NCBI GenBank assembly: GCA_031376425.1 | Contig: JANMDR010000172.1 | Location: forward strand, 1-6,658 | Length of the DNA stretch: 6,658 bases | Direction of reading: 5' to 3' | Source: JANMDR01 sp031376425 | GTDB taxonomy: Bacteria; Pseudomonadota; Gammaproteobacteria; Burkholderiales; Usitatibacteraceae | Part shown: positions 4,424-6,658 of the stretch, piece after piece | How the letters are laid out: each line of letters opens with the position of its first letter | How positions within the stretch are numbered: position 1 is the stretch's first letter | Program-made: the position numbers and the translations under genes | The notes under the pieces: generated by a model | Databases searched by the model: none | The model's input: the letters and a program-made list of their open reading frames with translations, nothing else | What the model was told of the DNA's origin: nothing

Positions 4424-6658
4424 CATCGCCCTTTCTGGCAATATTCCATCCAGCTGAAAGCACTTCTGCTTGCTGCAACACGGTTTGCACTGCAGCGTCC
4501 TGCAGATCAGGTGGGTAGCCATATTTGCGCAGAATACGTTTCACTAAAACGCGCATCCTAGCGCGGGCGGAATCGCGGTGTGCCCAATCAACTGATACGT
4601 TTTCGCGCAGGCTAACCAGCAACTCGTGGGCGATGAGTTTTAGTTTATCGTCACCCATCATTTGCATGGCGCTCTCGTTTTCGGCCAGCGCGTCATAGAA
4701 AGCAATTTCTTCTTCGGATAAACCTTGCTCTTCACCACGCTGACGCGCCGCGCGAATATCCTTGGCAAGGTCAATCAATTCCTGCAGCACTTCGGCTGTG
4801 GTAATCGCGTTGGCGTGGTAGCGGGCCACTGCATCCTCCAGACGTTCGGAGAAGGCCTTAGTTTGCACCACATTGGTTTTGCTGCGTGAACGAATGCCGT
4901 CGTTAAGGAGCTTTCGCAACGCCTCCAGCGCCAGATTTTTTCGTGCCATCTGCTGCACTTCGGCAAGAAACTCGTCTGACAATATTGAGATGTCTGGGCT
5001 TTTGATTCCCGCCGCCGCGAGGATATCCACAATCTCGGTTGACACCACAGCGCGGCTAACAATTTGCTGCACCGCCAAATCTTGAAGATATGCGCGTTCA
5101 TGCTGGCTCACCCCAGCACCAACGCTGGATTTCACCAAGGCCGCACGAATCGCCTGAAAGAAACCTACTTCCTCGCGAATCTCGCGCGCCTCGTCGCTGG
5201 CGCTTGCCAGCGCGAAGGCCTTGGTCAAGGCCAACACCGCATCCGCGTAGCGCCGATGCGTTTGCTTCTTGCCCTCCGCCGTTTTTTCCTTGGCCGCCAG
5301 TTTTTGTTGCAAATCAAGAATCCATTCAATGGCTCCCGCCATCATCACTAACCGTTGTTGCGGTGTACCGGCTGTTGCACAGGCACGCATCTGCTCAATT
5401 GGCATGAAGCCGTGGTACATATCGCGTACTACCTCATACTTCTCCACCATCACCGCCACGGCCTGCGATTCATCAATTCCTGTCTGACTCTGATCGTTCT
5501 GCGAATACTGTTGCAATGCCGATTTTAGATTTTGCGCAATGCCAATGTAATCCACAATCAGGCCAGCGGGCTTCTTGCTAAATACGCGGTTAACCCGCGC
5601 AATGGCTTGCATTAGGCCGTGGCCGCGCATTGGCTTATCGATATACATCGTGTGCATGGATGGCGCATCGAAGCCCGTTAGCCACATATCGCGCACAATC
5701 ACCAGCCGCAATGGGTCTTTCGGGTCGCGCGCGCGCTTGGCCAGCAGATCGCGCCTAGCCTTGGTGCCGATGTGCTGTTGCCAATCTTGCGCGTCACTCG
5801 CGGCACCGGTCATCACAATCTTGATTACCCCCGCCTTATCGTCGGCGCTATGCCATTGCGGGCGCAGCTTCACAATCTCTTCATACAGCTTCACGCAGAT
5901 ACGGCGGCTCATGCACACCACCATGGCTTTGCCATCCAGCGCCACTATGCGATCTTCAAAGTGGCGCACCATATCTTCGGCCACCAGTTGCATACGCTTA
6001 TCGCTGCCCACCAGTGCTTCCACGGTAGACCACTTACGTTTGATGCGCTCTTGGTCAGCTTCGGCGTCGTCCTCGGTCAGTGCCGCAATCTCGGCATCAA
6101 TCTTGGGCTTTTCATCCTCGTCAAGTTCAATCCGCGCTAGGCGGCTTTCATAATAAATTGGCACCGTTGCGCCGTCTTCCACCGCGCGGCTGATATCGTA
6201 AATATCGATATAGTTACCAAACACCGCAGGGGTATTCACATCATCGGCTTCAATCGGTGTGCCGGTAAAACCAATGAACGATGCATTGGGCAGGGCATCG
6301 CGTAGATACTTAGCAAAGCCGTAGGAAATCTCGCCCGTTTTGGCATCCACCTTAGCGCGGAAGCCATACTGGCTACGGTGGGCTTCGTCCGCAATCACCA
6401 CCACATTGTGGCGGGTAGTTAGTGGTGCCGCCAGCTCACCAAATTTTTGTAAAGTGGTAAAAATCACCCCGCCCGATGCGCGGTTCAGCACCTTCTGCAA
6501 ATCTTCGCGGCTCTCTGCCTGCACCGGCGTTTGCCGCACCAGATCGCGACACATTGAAAAAGTGGCGAACAACTGATCATCAAGGTCATTACGGTCCGTC
6601 AGCACCACTAAGGTGGGGTTAGCCATTGCCGGATGCTTAACCAATTGCCCCGCGTAGA
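4407..6658 (-). CDS. hsdR: Type I restriction enzyme R subunit (HsdR), 5' end outside the window
   Basis: About 750 C-terminal residues are present. The frame stays open to the right edge (YAGQLVKHPAMANP), so the true start, PD-ExK nuclease domain and Walker A motif lie beyond 6658. Counting Val-Lys-His... from the TTG at 6644 as residue 1: LTDRNDLDDQL at 15-25, the DEAH box at 86-89, TGTP at 127-130, WLTGFDAP at 321-328 and QAIARVNRVF at 346-355. These are the successive superfamily 2 motor motifs of HsdR. The last 300 or so residues match the C-terminal DUF3387-type helical region, ending near KRILRKYGYPPDLQDAAVQT. In type I systems HsdR joins HsdM and HsdS to translocate and cut unmodified DNA. 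No frameshift is seen in this part. hsdM and hsdS are not visible and would be expected upstream. It overlaps a small downstream ORF by 17 bases. Confidence 0.93.
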   Translation of the reverse strand, partial: YAGQLVKHPAMANPTLVVLTDRNDLDDQLFATFSMCRDLVRQTPVQAESREDLQKVLNRASGGVIFTTLQKFGELAAPLTTRHNVVVIADEAHRSQYGFRAKVDAKTGEISYGFAKYLRDALPNASFIGFTGTPIEADDVNTPAVFGNYIDIYDISRAVEDGATVPIYYESRLARIELDEDEKPKIDAEIAALTEDDAEADQERIKRKWSTVEALVGSDKRMQLVAEDMVRHFEDRIVALDGKAMVVCMSRRICVKLYEEIVKLRPQWHSADDKAGVIKIVMTGAASDAQDWQQHIGTKARRDLLAKRARDPKDPLRLVIVRDMWLTGFDAPSMHTMYIDKPMRGHGLMQAIARVNRVFSKKPAGLIVDYIGIAQNLKSALQQYSQNDQSQTGIDESQAVAVMVEKYEVVRDMYHGFMPIEQMRACATAGTPQQRLVMMAGAIEWILDLQQKLAAKEKTAEGKKQTHRRYADAVLALTKAFALASASDEAREIREEVGFFQAIRAALVKSSVGAGVSQHERAYLQDLAVQQIVSRAVVSTEIVDILAAAGIKSPDISILSDEFLAEVQQMARKNLALEALRKLLNDGIRSRSKTNVVQTKAFSERLEDAVARYHANAITTAEVLQELIDLAKDIRAARQRGEEQGLSEEEIAFYDALAENESAMQMMGDDKLKLIAHELLVSLRENVSVDWAHRDSARARMRVLVKRILRKYGYPPDLQDAAVQTVLQQAEVLSAGWNIARKGDDENHY

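Noticed and set aside
5575..6153. Plus-strand frame of 192 codons opposite hsdR
   Set aside because: Its Ser/Arg-rich composition is the expected complement of the hsdR codons, and the minus strand encodes conserved motor motifs.
6642..6644. TTG at 6644 as the start of hsdR
   Set aside because: The frame stays open upstream and reads YAGQ, the usual continuation of the segment after Walker A in HsdR, so this is an internal codon and the gene is cut by the window edge.

Overview
The window looks like a chromosomal stretch of a Gram-negative proteobacterium, probably a gamma- or betaproteobacterium. This rests on gene content: a DUF3297 protein, a secreted PilJ-type domain protein, a LysR/DoxX/GST cluster and a type I restriction subunit. 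It also rests on intergenic DNA packed with short palindromic repeats of the GTAGGGGCGAA kind. No rRNA, tRNA, CRISPR array or transposase gene is visible. The species cannot be named from this sequence.

Layout, left to right. (1) 24-881 (+): secreted protein with two PilJ-like motifs. (2) 882-1700: no credible gene. This stretch is built almost entirely of repeats: four copies of a 91-bp element with 12-bp terminal inverted repeats, joined by a 43-bp linker into a 134-bp period, and split in the middle by a ~340-bp block with three further palindromes. The array starts at the base after the first gene's stop codon and ends 5 bp inside the next gene, whose stop codon it supplies. (3) 1696-1974 (-): DUF3297 protein with a TATAAT-type promoter. 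(4) 1975-2140: promoter plus two strong palindromes. (5) 2141-3301 (-): a glutathione S-transferase and a DoxX membrane protein, probably one operon (doxX first). They are divergent from (6) 3396-4280 (+), a LysR-type regulator. Two identical ATTGCAAT sites 50 bp apart flank the start region of the regulator. (7) 4310-4423 (-): possible 37-residue membrane peptide overlapping the 3' end of (8) 4407-6658 (-), a type I restriction enzyme R subunit that runs off the right edge.

How the parts relate. The LysR/DoxX/GST group reads as a small redox or electrophile-response module in which the regulator probably controls itself and the doxX-gst operon. The HsdR fragment has an intact-looking motor and C-terminal region; its nuclease domain, Walker A motif and the hsdM/hsdS partners would lie beyond 6658. 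The least ordinary parts are the composite repeat array, its exact fit between two convergent stop codons, and the small ORF coupled to the end of hsdR. No clearly new multi-gene system is supported.
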